Positions 24,693 to 32,711 of a stretch of DNA of 64,000 bases are shown piece by piece. The stretch is from Halovenus halobia (GTDB lineage Archaea > Halobacteriota > Halobacteria > Halobacteriales > Haloarculaceae). Position 1 is the first letter of the stretch. Each line of letters starts with the position of its first letter. Under the pieces are notes generated by a model. That model did not search any database, had not been told where the DNA came from, and was given only the letters and a program-made list of their open reading frames with translations. The stretch lies in the NCBI RefSeq assembly GCF_051414135.1, contig NZ_JBLKOA010000001.1:124001-188000 (forward strand), read 5' to 3'. The position numbers were made by a program, and so were the translations under genes.

Positions 24693-25538
24693 ATGCGAAT
24701 CGCTGTGCCCAACAAGGGCCGTCTTCACGAGCCAACCGTCTCGCTGCTGGAACGGGCCGGACTCCACCTCGTCGACGGTGCCGACCGAAAACTGTACGCT
24801 GACACGGTCGACCCCGACGTGAGCATCCTGTTCGCCCGTGCCTCGGACATTCCCGAGTATGTCGCCGACGGCGCGGCTGAACTCGGCATCACGGGCTACG
24901 ACCAGGCCAGAGAGTCACCCGTCGACCTGACTGAACTACTCGATCTGGGATACGGTCGCTGTCGAATCGTGCTCGCCGCGCCAGAGGATGGCGACATCAC
25001 GTCTGTTGAAGACCTCGAAGGTGGCACCGTCGCGACCGAATTTCCGCGTATCACAGAATCGTATTTTGCCGACGCAGGTGTTGACGTGAGCGTCACCGAA
25101 GTCTCCGGCGCGACGGAACTCACACCTCACGTAGATATGGCTGACGCCATCGTCGACATCACCTCGACAGGGACAACGCTCCGGATGAATCGCCTCGCAG
25201 AGGTCGAAGAACTGCTCTCGTCGTCGGTGCGACTCTTTGCCCGCGATGACGTGCAGGATGACCCCAAAGTCGACCAGGTTGCGACGGCGCTCGATTCGGT
25301 ACTCGCAGCAGAGGACAAGCGCTATCTCATGCTCAACGCACCGGAGGACCGGCTCGAGGATGTCCGTGAGGTGCTTCCGGGGATGGGTGGCCCGACGGTG
25401 ATGGATATCGCCGGGACGGACCAGGTTGCGGTCCACGCTGTCGTCGGTGAGGAGACGGTTTTCGAGGCCATCAGCGACCTCAAGACAGTTGGCGCGAGTG
25501 ACATCCTCGTCACCGAAATTGAACGGTTGGTCGAATAA
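24693..25538 (+). CDS. hisG: ATP phosphoribosyltransferase, long form
   Basis: The 281-residue enzyme starts at ATG 24693 with RIAVPNKGRLHEPTVSLLERAG. It has two periplasmic-binding-like lobes (GADIPEYVADGAAELGITGYD-type region, then VDITSTGTTLRMN with the PRPP loop) and the C-terminal ACT-like regulatory domain from about residue 210 (ending VGASDILVTEIERLVE). It makes phosphoribosyl-ATP, the first step of histidine synthesis, and the long form is feedback inhibited by histidine without HisZ. It is one base upstream of the DNA methyltransferase gene. Confidence 0.95.
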   Translation: MRIAVPNKGRLHEPTVSLLERAGLHLVDGADRKLYADTVDPDVSILFARASDIPEYVADGAAELGITGYDQARESPVDLTELLDLGYGRCRIVLAAPEDGDITSVEDLEGGTVATEFPRITESYFADAGVDVSVTEVSGATELTPHVDMADAIVDITSTGTTLRMNRLAEVEELLSSSVRLFARDDVQDDPKVDQVATALDSVLAAEDKRYLMLNAPEDRLEDVREVLPGMGGPTVMDIAGTDQVAVHAVVGEETVFEAISDLKTVGASDILVTEIERLVE

Positions 25539-25539
25539 G

Positions 25540-26655
25540 ATGGACGTCGAGCAGCGCCGGGAGACCACCCATCGAGTCCACGCGGCCGACGCCCGCGACC
25601 AGAGCGCGCTCGCGACCGACTCTGTCGACCTGGTCGTTACCTCTCCGCCGTACCCGATGGTCGAGATGTGGGACGACCTCTTTGGCGACCTCGAACCAGA
25701 TATCGACTCGTATCTCGACGCCGGGAAGGGTGACGCGGCGTTCGAGGCGATGCACGGCGTTCTCGATTCGGTCTGGGACGAACTCGAGCGTGTCGTTGCG
25801 CCGGGCGGCATCGTCTGTCTCAACGTCGGCGACGCGACGCGAACAGTCGACGGCCAGTTTCAGGTCTACCCCAACCACACCAGAATCACCGCGGCTTTCG
25901 AGCGCCGTGGGTTCGACCCGATGCCGGACATCCTCTGGCACAAACCCACCAACAGCGCCGCGAAGTTCATGGGTAGCGGGATGGTCCCGCCCAACGCCTA
26001 CGTCACGCTCGAACACGAGCACATCCTCGTGTTCCGCAACGGAAGTCGCCGCGCGTTCGAACCTGGCGCTGACCGACGGTACGAGGCCGCCTACTTCTGG
26101 GAGGAACGCAACCGCTGGTTCACCGACATCTGGTCGGACGTCCGTGGCCGCCTGCAAACCCTCGAGAATGATGCCCTCCGTGACCGTGCCGCGGCCTTTC
26201 CCTTCGAGATTCCGTACCGCCTCTGTTCGATGTTCTCCACGTACGGCGATACGGTCCTCGACCCCTTCTGGGGGACTGGAACGACCACGCTTGCGGCGAT
26301 GGTCGCCGGACGAAACTCTGTCGGCTACGAGCAAGAACCGGCCTTCGTAGAGCACTTTGACGACAGCGTTACCGATGTTCCCGCTATTTCGCGTGATGTT
26401 GTCACCGAGCGACTCGCCGACCACGTGGCCTTCCTTGCTGACCGGGACGACTCCGACACGGCACCCGACTACACCTCCGAATACTACGACTTTCCGGTGA
26501 TGACGAGTCAGGAAGAAACACTCAGACTGTACGTCGTCGACGAGGTGGCGCAAGCAGGCGACTCGCCGACCGAATACAGACTCTCACATCTTCCGGCCGA
26601 GCAGACGCCAGTTGTCGAGCAGATAGAACTGCATACGGCACGCAACTCAGACTGA
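25540..26655 (+). CDS. DNA methyltransferase, N4-cytosine/N6-adenine type (candidate CTAG methylase)
   Basis: The 371 residues carry the catalytic motif IV TSPPYPM near residue 33 and the SAM motif I DPFWGTGTTTLAAM near 241. That order (IV before I) is the beta class of amino-methyltransferases. An SPPY motif commonly goes with N4-methylcytosine. No restriction gene is adjacent, so it is an orphan modifier. Haloarchaea keep a conserved orphan CTAG methylase (named Zim in Haloferax), and CTAG is very rare in this window, so that specificity is the leading guess. It follows hisG at one base spacing and overlaps the next gene's 3' end by 9 bases. Confidence 0.88.
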   Translation: MDVEQRRETTHRVHAADARDQSALATDSVDLVVTSPPYPMVEMWDDLFGDLEPDIDSYLDAGKGDAAFEAMHGVLDSVWDELERVVAPGGIVCLNVGDATRTVDGQFQVYPNHTRITAAFERRGFDPMPDILWHKPTNSAAKFMGSGMVPPNAYVTLEHEHILVFRNGSRRAFEPGADRRYEAAYFWEERNRWFTDIWSDVRGRLQTLENDALRDRAAAFPFEIPYRLCSMFSTYGDTVLDPFWGTGTTTLAAMVAGRNSVGYEQEPAFVEHFDDSVTDVPAISRDVVTERLADHVAFLADRDDSDTAPDYTSEYYDFPVMTSQEETLRLYVVDEVAQAGDSPTEYRLSHLPAEQTPVVEQIELHTARNSD

Positions 26656-26982
26656 GCGTTTTTTCACCGTCCACTCCTCTTCGGGAACGTCGAACACGAA
26701 GCGGCGACTACCCCGGCCCGTCTGCAAAACGAGTCGCTCGCTCCCGAGTTTGTACTTGGTGACCATCCGCAGGTCAATCTCCTCTCGCAGCGTCCGCAGG
26801 CGAAACTCCTTGCGTCCCGTTTCCTCGTACACGCCCAGTGTGACGCCGATATCGTCGAACTCACAGACAATTTTCGAGTCGGTTACTTCGTCGAGGTCGC
26901 CGCTGTTTCGAGCGACCCATTTCCCGAACGAGGTGGCAAAATCTTCCGACAGGCCGCCGTCCTCGTTCCAGATCTCCTCCAT
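26647..26982 (-). CDS. Conserved-looking 111-residue protein, unknown
   Basis: A soluble, charged alpha/beta protein (EEIWNEDGGLSEDFATSFGK, FDDIGVTLGVYEETGRKEFRL) with no motif I recognise. Codon use is like its neighbours. A TATA-like TTCTATAGTGG on the minus strand at 27001-27011 lies about 24 bases before the ATG, which fits a leaderless transcript and supports this start. It overlaps the methyltransferase stop tail-to-tail. Confidence 0.7.
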   Translation of the reverse strand: MEEIWNEDGGLSEDFATSFGKWVARNSGDLDEVTDSKIVCEFDDIGVTLGVYEETGRKEFRLRTLREEIDLRMVTKYKLGSERLVLQTGRGSRRFVFDVPEEEWTVKKRSV

Positions 26983-27000
26983 ACGTGTACCGGCAAGCCC

Positions 27001-27011
27001 GCCACTATAGA
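27001..27011 (-). promoter_or_regulatory. TATA element for the 111-residue gene
   Basis: TTCTATAGTGG on the minus strand, centred about 24 bases before the ATG at 26982, the normal leaderless spacing. Confidence 0.45.
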
Positions 27012-27052
27012 ACTTTTGGGGAGCAAAATCAACTGCCGCCGCAGGAAAACGT

Positions 27053-27613
27053 TCAGTCGAGCAGGCTCAGTTCTTCGAGTCGCGTCACAATCTTGTCGAC
27101 GGCTTCTTTGGCGTCGTCGGGTTCTTTGCCGCCTGTAATGACGAGTTTACCCGACCCGAACAGCAGTGCAACCACGTCGGGGTCTTCGAGTCGGTAGACC
27201 AGTCCGGGGAACTGCTCCGGTTCGTACTCGATCTTTTCGAGACCGAGTCCAATCGCGATGGCGTTGAGGTTGAGATTCCGACCGAGATCCGCAGAGGTGA
27301 CGATATTCTGGACGATAATCTCCGGGTCGTCCTCGACCTGAATGTTCAGCTCTCGTAGCTTATCGAAGACAATTCGCAGGCTCTGGTGGACGTCGTCTGT
27401 GCTCTTTGCACCCGTACAGACGATTTTGCCGGACCGGAAAATGAGTGCTGCCGACTTTGGCTCTTGGGTTCGGTAGACAAGACCCGGGAACTGCTCGGGG
27501 TCGTAATCCGCACCCTCGAGGTCCATGGCCACGCTCTGAAGGTCAAGCTCCTGGCCAATACCAGTCGACGCAACGACGTTTTCGATATTGATGGTCTCCT
27601 TTGGATTCACCAT
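27053..27613 (-). CDS. tbp: TATA-box-binding protein
   Basis: The 186 residues consist of the two direct repeats that form the TBP saddle: INIENVVASTGIGQELDLQ (about 8-95) and IVQNIVTSADLGRNLNLNA (about 100-182). Each contains the EQFPGLVYR and SGKIVCTGAK / SGKLVITGGK strands. It binds promoter TATA elements and recruits TFB. Haloarchaea often carry several TBPs; this full-length, canonical copy in a housekeeping setting is probably a main one. The gene has its own strong AT-rich promoter in the gap with the divergent tRNA methylase. Confidence 0.97.
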   Translation of the reverse strand: MVNPKETINIENVVASTGIGQELDLQSVAMDLEGADYDPEQFPGLVYRTQEPKSAALIFRSGKIVCTGAKSTDDVHQSLRIVFDKLRELNIQVEDDPEIIVQNIVTSADLGRNLNLNAIAIGLGLEKIEYEPEQFPGLVYRLEDPDVVALLFGSGKLVITGGKEPDDAKEAVDKIVTRLEELSLLD

Positions 27614-27640
27614 GATTCAATTTAAATATCGTATTTAAGG

Positions 27641-27648
27641 TTTATAAA
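27641..27648 (-). promoter_or_regulatory. tbp promoter TATA element
   Basis: TTTATAAA, a perfect palindromic TATA box, is centred 32 bases before the tbp ATG, with CGAACC at the BRE position. A second AT block (ATTTAAAT around 27619-27626) lies between it and the start codon, so TBP could bind at two places, which would allow autoregulation. Confidence 0.65.
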
Positions 27649-27709
27649 GGTTCGTGACCCCGCAAGCTAGGAACCGGACGTGTATGTATTTGGAATTCGA
27701 TATGTTCGG

Positions 27710-27717
27710 TTTATATC
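27710..27717 (+). promoter_or_regulatory. Promoter of the tRNA methylase gene
   Basis: TTTATATC at this position predicts transcription from about 27737. That is downstream of the ATGs at 27684 and 27702 and upstream of the GTG at 27780, so it decides the start codon of the gene. Confidence 0.5.
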
Positions 27718-27779
27718 GGTGCCGAAAGTCGCGTTACGGCAACCGATACGCTGATACGGATTCGGCCGTCATTGCAGGC

Positions 27780-28751
27780 GTGTACGTTCTCGAACTCGCA
27801 GGACAGGACGACGAGTTCGCGGCCTACGAGGCCGAACACGCGGCGAGTGACGTCTCCCATCTCGCGCCAGGGCTGGTGACTGCACGGGGCATTACCGACC
27901 GAGTTACTGACCTCGCTTACACCCACCGGGCGAGCGAACTGATCGGTCGCGGTGTGCCGACAGTCGCGGACGCGGTCGCAATTCTTTCCGCGGCCTCGCT
28001 CGACCGCGAGGGCTCGGTTGCGGTTCGGGCCGTCGACGTTCGGTCGACGACCGGTATCGATACGCAGGCTGTCGAACGCGAACTCGGTGACCAACTGGTC
28101 GACCGCGGCTTCGAGATCGACCTCGAGGACCCGGACCACGAACTTCGTGCTCTGTTCTCCGGCGGCGAAACCGGTACGTGTGCGCTGGGCTGGCTGGTCG
28201 CCGAAACCGACCGCGGCTTCGGCCAGCGGACGCCAACCGACCGCCCGTTCTTCCAGCCCGGCAGTATGGAACCGATGCTCGCCCGGGCACTTGCCAACAT
28301 CGCTGGTGCGCGACCCGGCGCGACGGTGCTCGACCCGATGTGCGGGACCGGCGGCATTCTCATCGAAGCCGGCCTCACAGGTGCAGAGGTGATCGGTCTC
28401 GACGTACAGGAGAAGATGGTGCGGGGCAGCAGAGCAAATCTCGACGACGCGCTCGGTGACGGCTACGATGTCATCCGTGGAACTGCAGGGGAACTGCCGC
28501 TTGCCGACGAAGCGGTCGATACGGTCGTCTTCGACGCACCCTACGGCCGCCAGTCGAAAATCGAGGGCGAACTTGGTGAACTTGTCTACGACGCCCTCTG
28601 TGAGGCCCGTCGGCTCGCCTCTCGGTGTGTCGTCGTCGGCGACAAACCGTGGGCACAGCCAGCACACAACGCTGGCTGGACGACCGAAGCGGTCTTCGAC
28701 CGTCGCGTGCACCGTTCGCTGACGAGATACATCGTGGTGTTGCGAAGCTAA
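27780..28751 (+). CDS. trmG10: tRNA (guanine-10-N2)-dimethyltransferase
   Basis: The 323 residues start at GTG 27780 (VYVLELAGQDDEFAAYEA). The N-terminal THUMP-type RNA-binding half runs to about 160. A Rossmann methyltransferase domain follows with the SAM motif VLDPMCGTGGILIEAGL and the catalytic FDAPYGRQS. This is the archaeal Trm-G10 / Trm11 family, which methylates G10 of tRNA. Upstream in-frame ATGs at 27684 and 27702 are rejected because the TATA element lies at 27710-27717 and residues before VYVLEL do not resemble the family. Confidence 0.9.
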   Translation: MYVLELAGQDDEFAAYEAEHAASDVSHLAPGLVTARGITDRVTDLAYTHRASELIGRGVPTVADAVAILSAASLDREGSVAVRAVDVRSTTGIDTQAVERELGDQLVDRGFEIDLEDPDHELRALFSGGETGTCALGWLVAETDRGFGQRTPTDRPFFQPGSMEPMLARALANIAGARPGATVLDPMCGTGGILIEAGLTGAEVIGLDVQEKMVRGSRANLDDALGDGYDVIRGTAGELPLADEAVDTVVFDAPYGRQSKIEGELGELVYDALCEARRLASRCVVVGDKPWAQPAHNAGWTTEAVFDRRVHRSLTRYIVVLRS

Positions 28752-28811
28752 GCCGACACGCCGGAAGCGTCTGCCGCAAGGCTTTTTCCCACCCCGCGAG
28801 TCGATACACCA

Positions 28812-29621
28812 ATGACCGGGCTGGGGGACACGCTGGACGAAGTCGTCGGTGAGATCGACGCCGTCTTGCTCTTCACCGAAGATAGCGACACGTTCGAGCG
28901 ATTCGACGAGGATGACCACCAGACAATTGTGGTCGGGACGACAAACGCGCCCGACGCCGACGCCTTTGTCTCGCTGCCCTTACATTTTGAGGACGTTGAG
29001 AGCCGCATTCGATTCGGAATCGAGGGGGCGCTGGACCAGGAACTGATCGCCGATGGCGACGAGGTGGTCTGCCTGACGAGTTCCTTCAGCGACGCCATCG
29101 ACTCGATTATCCGCGTCAAGGCCGACCAGTTCACCCGGACAGGGCTGTACGACCTGTTTGTCAACTCCCGGGCCGACCCTGCCGTGGTTCGGGACGTCTT
29201 CGAGGTTGCTATCGAACTCGGCAAGAAAGGCCAGAAGGGCAAGCCCGTCGGCGCGCTCTTTGTCGTCGGCGACGCGGGGAAAGTGATGAACAAATCCCGG
29301 CCGCTGTCGTACAACCCATTCGAGAAATCGCACGTCCACGTCGGCGACCCAATTGTCAACGTCATGCTCAAAGAGTTCTCTCGGCTTGACGGGGCATTCG
29401 TCATCTCAGACAGCGGGAAAATCGTCTCGGCCTACCGGTATCTCGAACCCGCAGCCGAAGGCGTAGACATTCCGAAAGGGCTCGGCGCGCGACATATGGC
29501 GGCTGGGGCGATTACGCAGGACACGAACGCGACGGCAATCGTGCTCTCGGAAAGCGATGGGATGGTGCGAGCGTTCAAGGCCGGTGAGCTGATATTCGAG
29601 CTTGACCCGGAGGAGTACTGA
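28812..29621 (+). CDS. dacZ: Diadenylate cyclase
   Basis: The 269-residue soluble enzyme has the DAC catalytic motifs in the C-terminal half: RLDGAFVIS (DGA, near residue 192) and ARHMAAGAI (RHxAA, near 227). An N-terminal alpha/beta domain of about 100 residues precedes it. It condenses two ATP to cyclic di-AMP, which in haloarchaea is tied to osmotic control. The cluster with a small-conductance mechanosensitive channel two bases downstream is the known archaeal arrangement and suggests the channel is a c-di-AMP-linked osmotic effector. RHMAA replaces the usual RHRAA. Confidence 0.93.
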   Translation: MTGLGDTLDEVVGEIDAVLLFTEDSDTFERFDEDDHQTIVVGTTNAPDADAFVSLPLHFEDVESRIRFGIEGALDQELIADGDEVVCLTSSFSDAIDSIIRVKADQFTRTGLYDLFVNSRADPAVVRDVFEVAIELGKKGQKGKPVGALFVVGDAGKVMNKSRPLSYNPFEKSHVHVGDPIVNVMLKEFSRLDGAFVISDSGKIVSAYRYLEPAAEGVDIPKGLGARHMAAGAITQDTNATAIVLSESDGMVRAFKAGELIFELDPEEY

Positions 29622-29622
29622 A

Positions 29623-30411
29623 ATGCAGTTCGACTGGGCCCAACTGATCCGTAGTCTCTTCTCGGAGGAAGCAGCGCTGACCGTTGCGGTGCTGTTGCTT
29701 GTCACTGGCGTCTTTCTCTCCTATCTCACATGGCGGTGGACCCACACCATCTTCCGCCGCACCGGGCTGAACGACGCTGTCGAAGGAACGACCTTCGAGC
29801 GCTCTGTAAATCGCTTTGGAACATCGACGAGCGGTATCATCGCGACACTGCTGGCCGTGTTCGTCTACATCCTGACGGCGATTACCGCGTTCAACGTCGC
29901 GCGGTTGCTGAACTTCGAGGTTTTTTGGGCACAAGTGACCCGCAACTTGCCGGGGCTATTCGTTGCTGTGCTCGCGGTCATCGTTGGCCTTATTGCCGGC
30001 GACAAGGCCGAGATTAGCATTCAAGAGCGGCTCCGCTCGGTAAAACTCCCCGAAGTAACCGTTATCGGCGACATCGCGAAATACAGCATCTACTACATCG
30101 CGGCACTGATTGCGCTGGCACAACTCGGAGTTGCCACCACGGCGTTGCTCGTCTTGCTCGCTGCCTACAGCTTTGGGCTCGTGTTCCTCTGTGCCGTTGC
30201 GTTCCAGCAGTTTCTCGCCGCCGGGGCCGCCGGTGTCTATCTCCTGTTGGTCGAACCCTACACCATCGGCGACGAGGTTCGCATCGACGACAAACGCGGC
30301 ATCGTCCAGGAGATAGATGTGTTTGTCACGCACATCGAAACCGAGGGTGAAGAGTATATCATCCCGAACCAGCGTGTGTTCGACTCCGGTATCGTTCGCG
30401 TGCGGGACTGA
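29623..30411 (+). CDS. MscS-type mechanosensitive channel, short form
   Basis: The 262 residues start at ATG 29623 (MQFDWAQLIRSLF), one base after the dacZ stop. Membrane helices lie at about 20-40, 75-97, 108-125, 148-170 and 175-205. The last is the pore-lining MscS helix (AFQQFLAAGAAGVYLL). The beta domain follows (VEPYTIGDEVRIDD, IIPNQRVFDSGIV) and the protein ends there, so it lacks the C-terminal alpha/beta cage of E. coli MscS. It would release solutes on hypo-osmotic shock. Confidence 0.9.
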   Translation: MQFDWAQLIRSLFSEEAALTVAVLLLVTGVFLSYLTWRWTHTIFRRTGLNDAVEGTTFERSVNRFGTSTSGIIATLLAVFVYILTAITAFNVARLLNFEVFWAQVTRNLPGLFVAVLAVIVGLIAGDKAEISIQERLRSVKLPEVTVIGDIAKYSIYYIAALIALAQLGVATTALLVLLAAYSFGLVFLCAVAFQQFLAAGAAGVYLLLVEPYTIGDEVRIDDKRGIVQEIDVFVTHIETEGEEYIIPNQRVFDSGIVRVRD

Positions 30412-30451
30412 GTTACCAGAGCTTTAGAACCACGGCCACCAGAGAGTTCCT

Positions 30452-30898
30452 ATGCGCGTAAGTGTCATCGGTGGCTCTGTCCCGCCGGAGTCGGCCCGTG
30501 AGCAGGCATTCGAGGTTGGCAAGCTACTCGGCGAGGGCGGCCACGAGGTCATCTGTGGCGGCGGCAGTGGCGTGATGGAAGCAGTCTGTCGCGGTGCCAG
30601 AGAATTCGAGAGCCAGACTATCGGCATTTTGCCCGGCGCAGACCGCAGCAACGCAAACGAGTACGTCACGACCCCGATAGCGACTGGGATGGGCAACGCC
30701 CGCAATGCACTGGTGGTGCTCAACGGCGACGCCGCGATTGCAATCGACGGCAGCACTGGCACGCTCTCTGAAATCGGGCTGGCACTCGATTACGGCCGAC
30801 CGGTCGCGGGACTTGACACCCACGACATCGAGGGTGTCGAGCACGTCGAGTCACCGACTGCCGCCCTCGAGCACGTCGAGTCGGCCGTCTCGCTATGA
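30452..30898 (+). CDS. LOG-like Rossmann protein (TIGR00725 family)
   Basis: The 148-residue single-domain protein begins RVSVIGGSVPPESAR, has the nucleotide-binding loop VICGGGSGVMEAVCRGA near residue 37, and DGSTGTLSEIGLALDYG where LOG enzymes have PGGxGTxxE. The catalytic Glu and Gly-Thr are kept. The family includes cytokinin-activating nucleoside 5'-monophosphate phosphoribohydrolases, but the single-domain TIGR00725 members have no proven role. The ATG is about 27 bases after GCTTTAGAAC, a likely leaderless promoter. Confidence 0.85.
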   Translation: MRVSVIGGSVPPESAREQAFEVGKLLGEGGHEVICGGGSGVMEAVCRGAREFESQTIGILPGADRSNANEYVTTPIATGMGNARNALVVLNGDAAIAIDGSTGTLSEIGLALDYGRPVAGLDTHDIEGVEHVESPTAALEHVESAVSL

Positions 30899-30953
30899 CC
30901 AGCCCACACTTTCTTACGCCGGCGCCAACTGCGTCACTAACACCCCGCGAGCA

Positions 30954-32711
30954 ATGAGTACACACCTGCCAGTCGTCGCAGCAGTCGTCTACACGCTCCT
31001 CGGAGTGATTCCCGCGGCTGTTGCCGTCCGCTCGTTTCGCAACCGGGAGACGGCGGGTGCCGTGCCGTTGCTCGTCACCGGTGTTGGTGCCACGACGGCG
31101 AGCGTCGTTCAGGCTGGTCGGTTTCTGGAACTGGTCCTGGCGATTCCGACGCCAGTCTCGCTGGCGCTGCATATTGCCCTGCTCGCCAGCGTCAACATCG
31201 CCGTCCTCGGTACGATGTACGTTGCCGTCGAGTACACCAATCGGGGCCGGCTGACCCGCTCGTGGCTTGTCGGCGCGCTCGCGTTCACGGCTATTGGGCT
31301 CCCGGTTGGCCGGATTCTGGCCGGGGCAGCGGAGAGCCCTGCGTTCGGACCGCTTGCGGACGCTGACTTTCTGTATCGAGTTGTCCTCGCAGCAGTCGGA
31401 CTGGGGCTGTTCGCTCGGCAGTACCTGGCGTCTCGCGGTGTCTATCGAAAACAGGCCGGCACACTCACCGTTGGACTCGCGATTGGTGCCGGACTCGGCC
31501 TGCTCGAACGATTCTACCCGCTTCCGTTCGTCGAGTTCACCCTCCTTGGGATGAGCGGCGGCTGTGCAGTACTCGCCGTGGCACTCTTTCGGTACGACCT
31601 CTTCGAGACAGCGCCGGTGGCCCGAGAGACGCTGTTCGATTACGTCTCAGACCCTGTCGTTGCCATCGATGGTGAGTCACGCGTCGCCGACGTGAACCGA
31701 GCAGCGATGGACGCCTTCGCCATCGGTGACGACCTCATTGGCCAGCCCGCAGAGACGGTCTTCGCCGCTGAAGAACTCTCTGTCCCTGAAAACGTCCCGT
31801 CGACGGCAGCAGACCTGCTTGGCGCAGTCGTCGTGGGCGACCGGAGACAGTTTGACCCGAGCAATTCGGTGGTTGAGGCACTCCACGACGGTGCAGATAT
31901 TCCCGAGACAGACTTCGCACTCGTCACCGATGGCGAACTCGAGTATTTCTCGGTTCGGAGCACTGACCTCTCTGTCGGCCCGGAGTCCGCCGGGAAACTC
32001 GTTGTCTTCCGAGAAGTAACCGCAGAGCGCGAGCGCGCACAGGACCTCGACATCCTCAAAGAGGTGCTCTCCCGTGTCCTGCGGCACAACCTTCGCAACG
32101 AAATCACGGTCATCCGTGGCTACGCCTCCTCGATTGCAAACAAGAGCGACGACGGCGTCGCTGACGAAGCCGACCGCATCGTCGACCGAACAGATGTGTT
32201 GTTGAAGACGAGCGAGACTGCCCGTGCAATCAAAAACGTCATCGACAGCGCCGAACCGGTTCCTGTCTCGCTGGTTGCGCTCGTGGACCGAACGGCCGCT
32301 GCTGCACGCGATTCCTACCCTGACGCGACAATCGAAACCGACGTTTCAGACGTCGAAGTGCGGATCAACCCAGAGTTCGACGCTGCGCTCACAGAACTCC
32401 TCGAAAACGCAATCGTCCACAACGACGACGACCCGACAGTCACCATCACCGGCGGCCGCGTCGACGGCGGCGTCGAACTCCGGGTCAGTGACAACGGCCC
32501 CGGCATTCCAGAGCACGAACTTGCTGTCATCGACCGCGGCGAAGAAACCTCACTGAACCACGGCAGCGGTGCTGGCCTGTGGTTAATTCAAATTGCCGCC
32601 GACCACTCCGATGGAGACTGTCAGTTCGAGACCGGACCGGAGGGAACCACCGTCACGGTCCGTCTGCCCGAGGCGAACCCGGCCGCTGACACGCTCACGT
32701 CGAACTCATAG
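30954..32711 (+). CDS. Membrane sensor histidine kinase (7TM-PAS)
   Basis: The 585 residues start at ATG 30954. Seven membrane helices occupy about residues 5-215. A PAS-like region follows at about 225-350 (YVSDPVVAIDGESRVADVNR), then the phosphoacceptor box VLRHNLRNEITVIRG near 376, an N box LLENAIVHNDD, the G1 box VSDNGPGIPEHE and a G2 box GSGAGLWLIQI. The kinase core is intact. No response regulator is adjacent, as is common in haloarchaea. A frame open upstream to 30705 overlaps the LOG-like gene and is rejected. Its 3' end overlaps the convergent MBL gene by six bases. Confidence 0.92.
   Translation: MSTHLPVVAAVVYTLLGVIPAAVAVRSFRNRETAGAVPLLVTGVGATTASVVQAGRFLELVLAIPTPVSLALHIALLASVNIAVLGTMYVAVEYTNRGRLTRSWLVGALAFTAIGLPVGRILAGAAESPAFGPLADADFLYRVVLAAVGLGLFARQYLASRGVYRKQAGTLTVGLAIGAGLGLLERFYPLPFVEFTLLGMSGGCAVLAVALFRYDLFETAPVARETLFDYVSDPVVAIDGESRVADVNRAAMDAFAIGDDLIGQPAETVFAAEELSVPENVPSTAADLLGAVVVGDRRQFDPSNSVVEALHDGADIPETDFALVTDGELEYFSVRSTDLSVGPESAGKLVVFREVTAERERAQDLDILKEVLSRVLRHNLRNEITVIRGYASSIANKSDDGVADEADRIVDRTDVLLKTSETARAIKNVIDSAEPVPVSLVALVDRTAAAARDSYPDATIETDVSDVEVRINPEFDAALTELLENAIVHNDDDPTVTITGGRVDGGVELRVSDNGPGIPEHELAVIDRGEETSLNHGSGAGLWLIQIAADHSDGDCQFETGPEGTTVTVRLPEANPAADTLTSNS

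Noticed and set aside
25510..26553. Minus-strand 347-residue frame opposite the DNA methyltransferase
   Set aside because: Antisense shadow of a gene with catalytic motifs; no family features.
27711..28919. Minus-strand 402-residue frame opposite the tRNA methylase
   Set aside because: High GC leaves the antisense frame open; the plus strand has clear THUMP and methyltransferase motifs.
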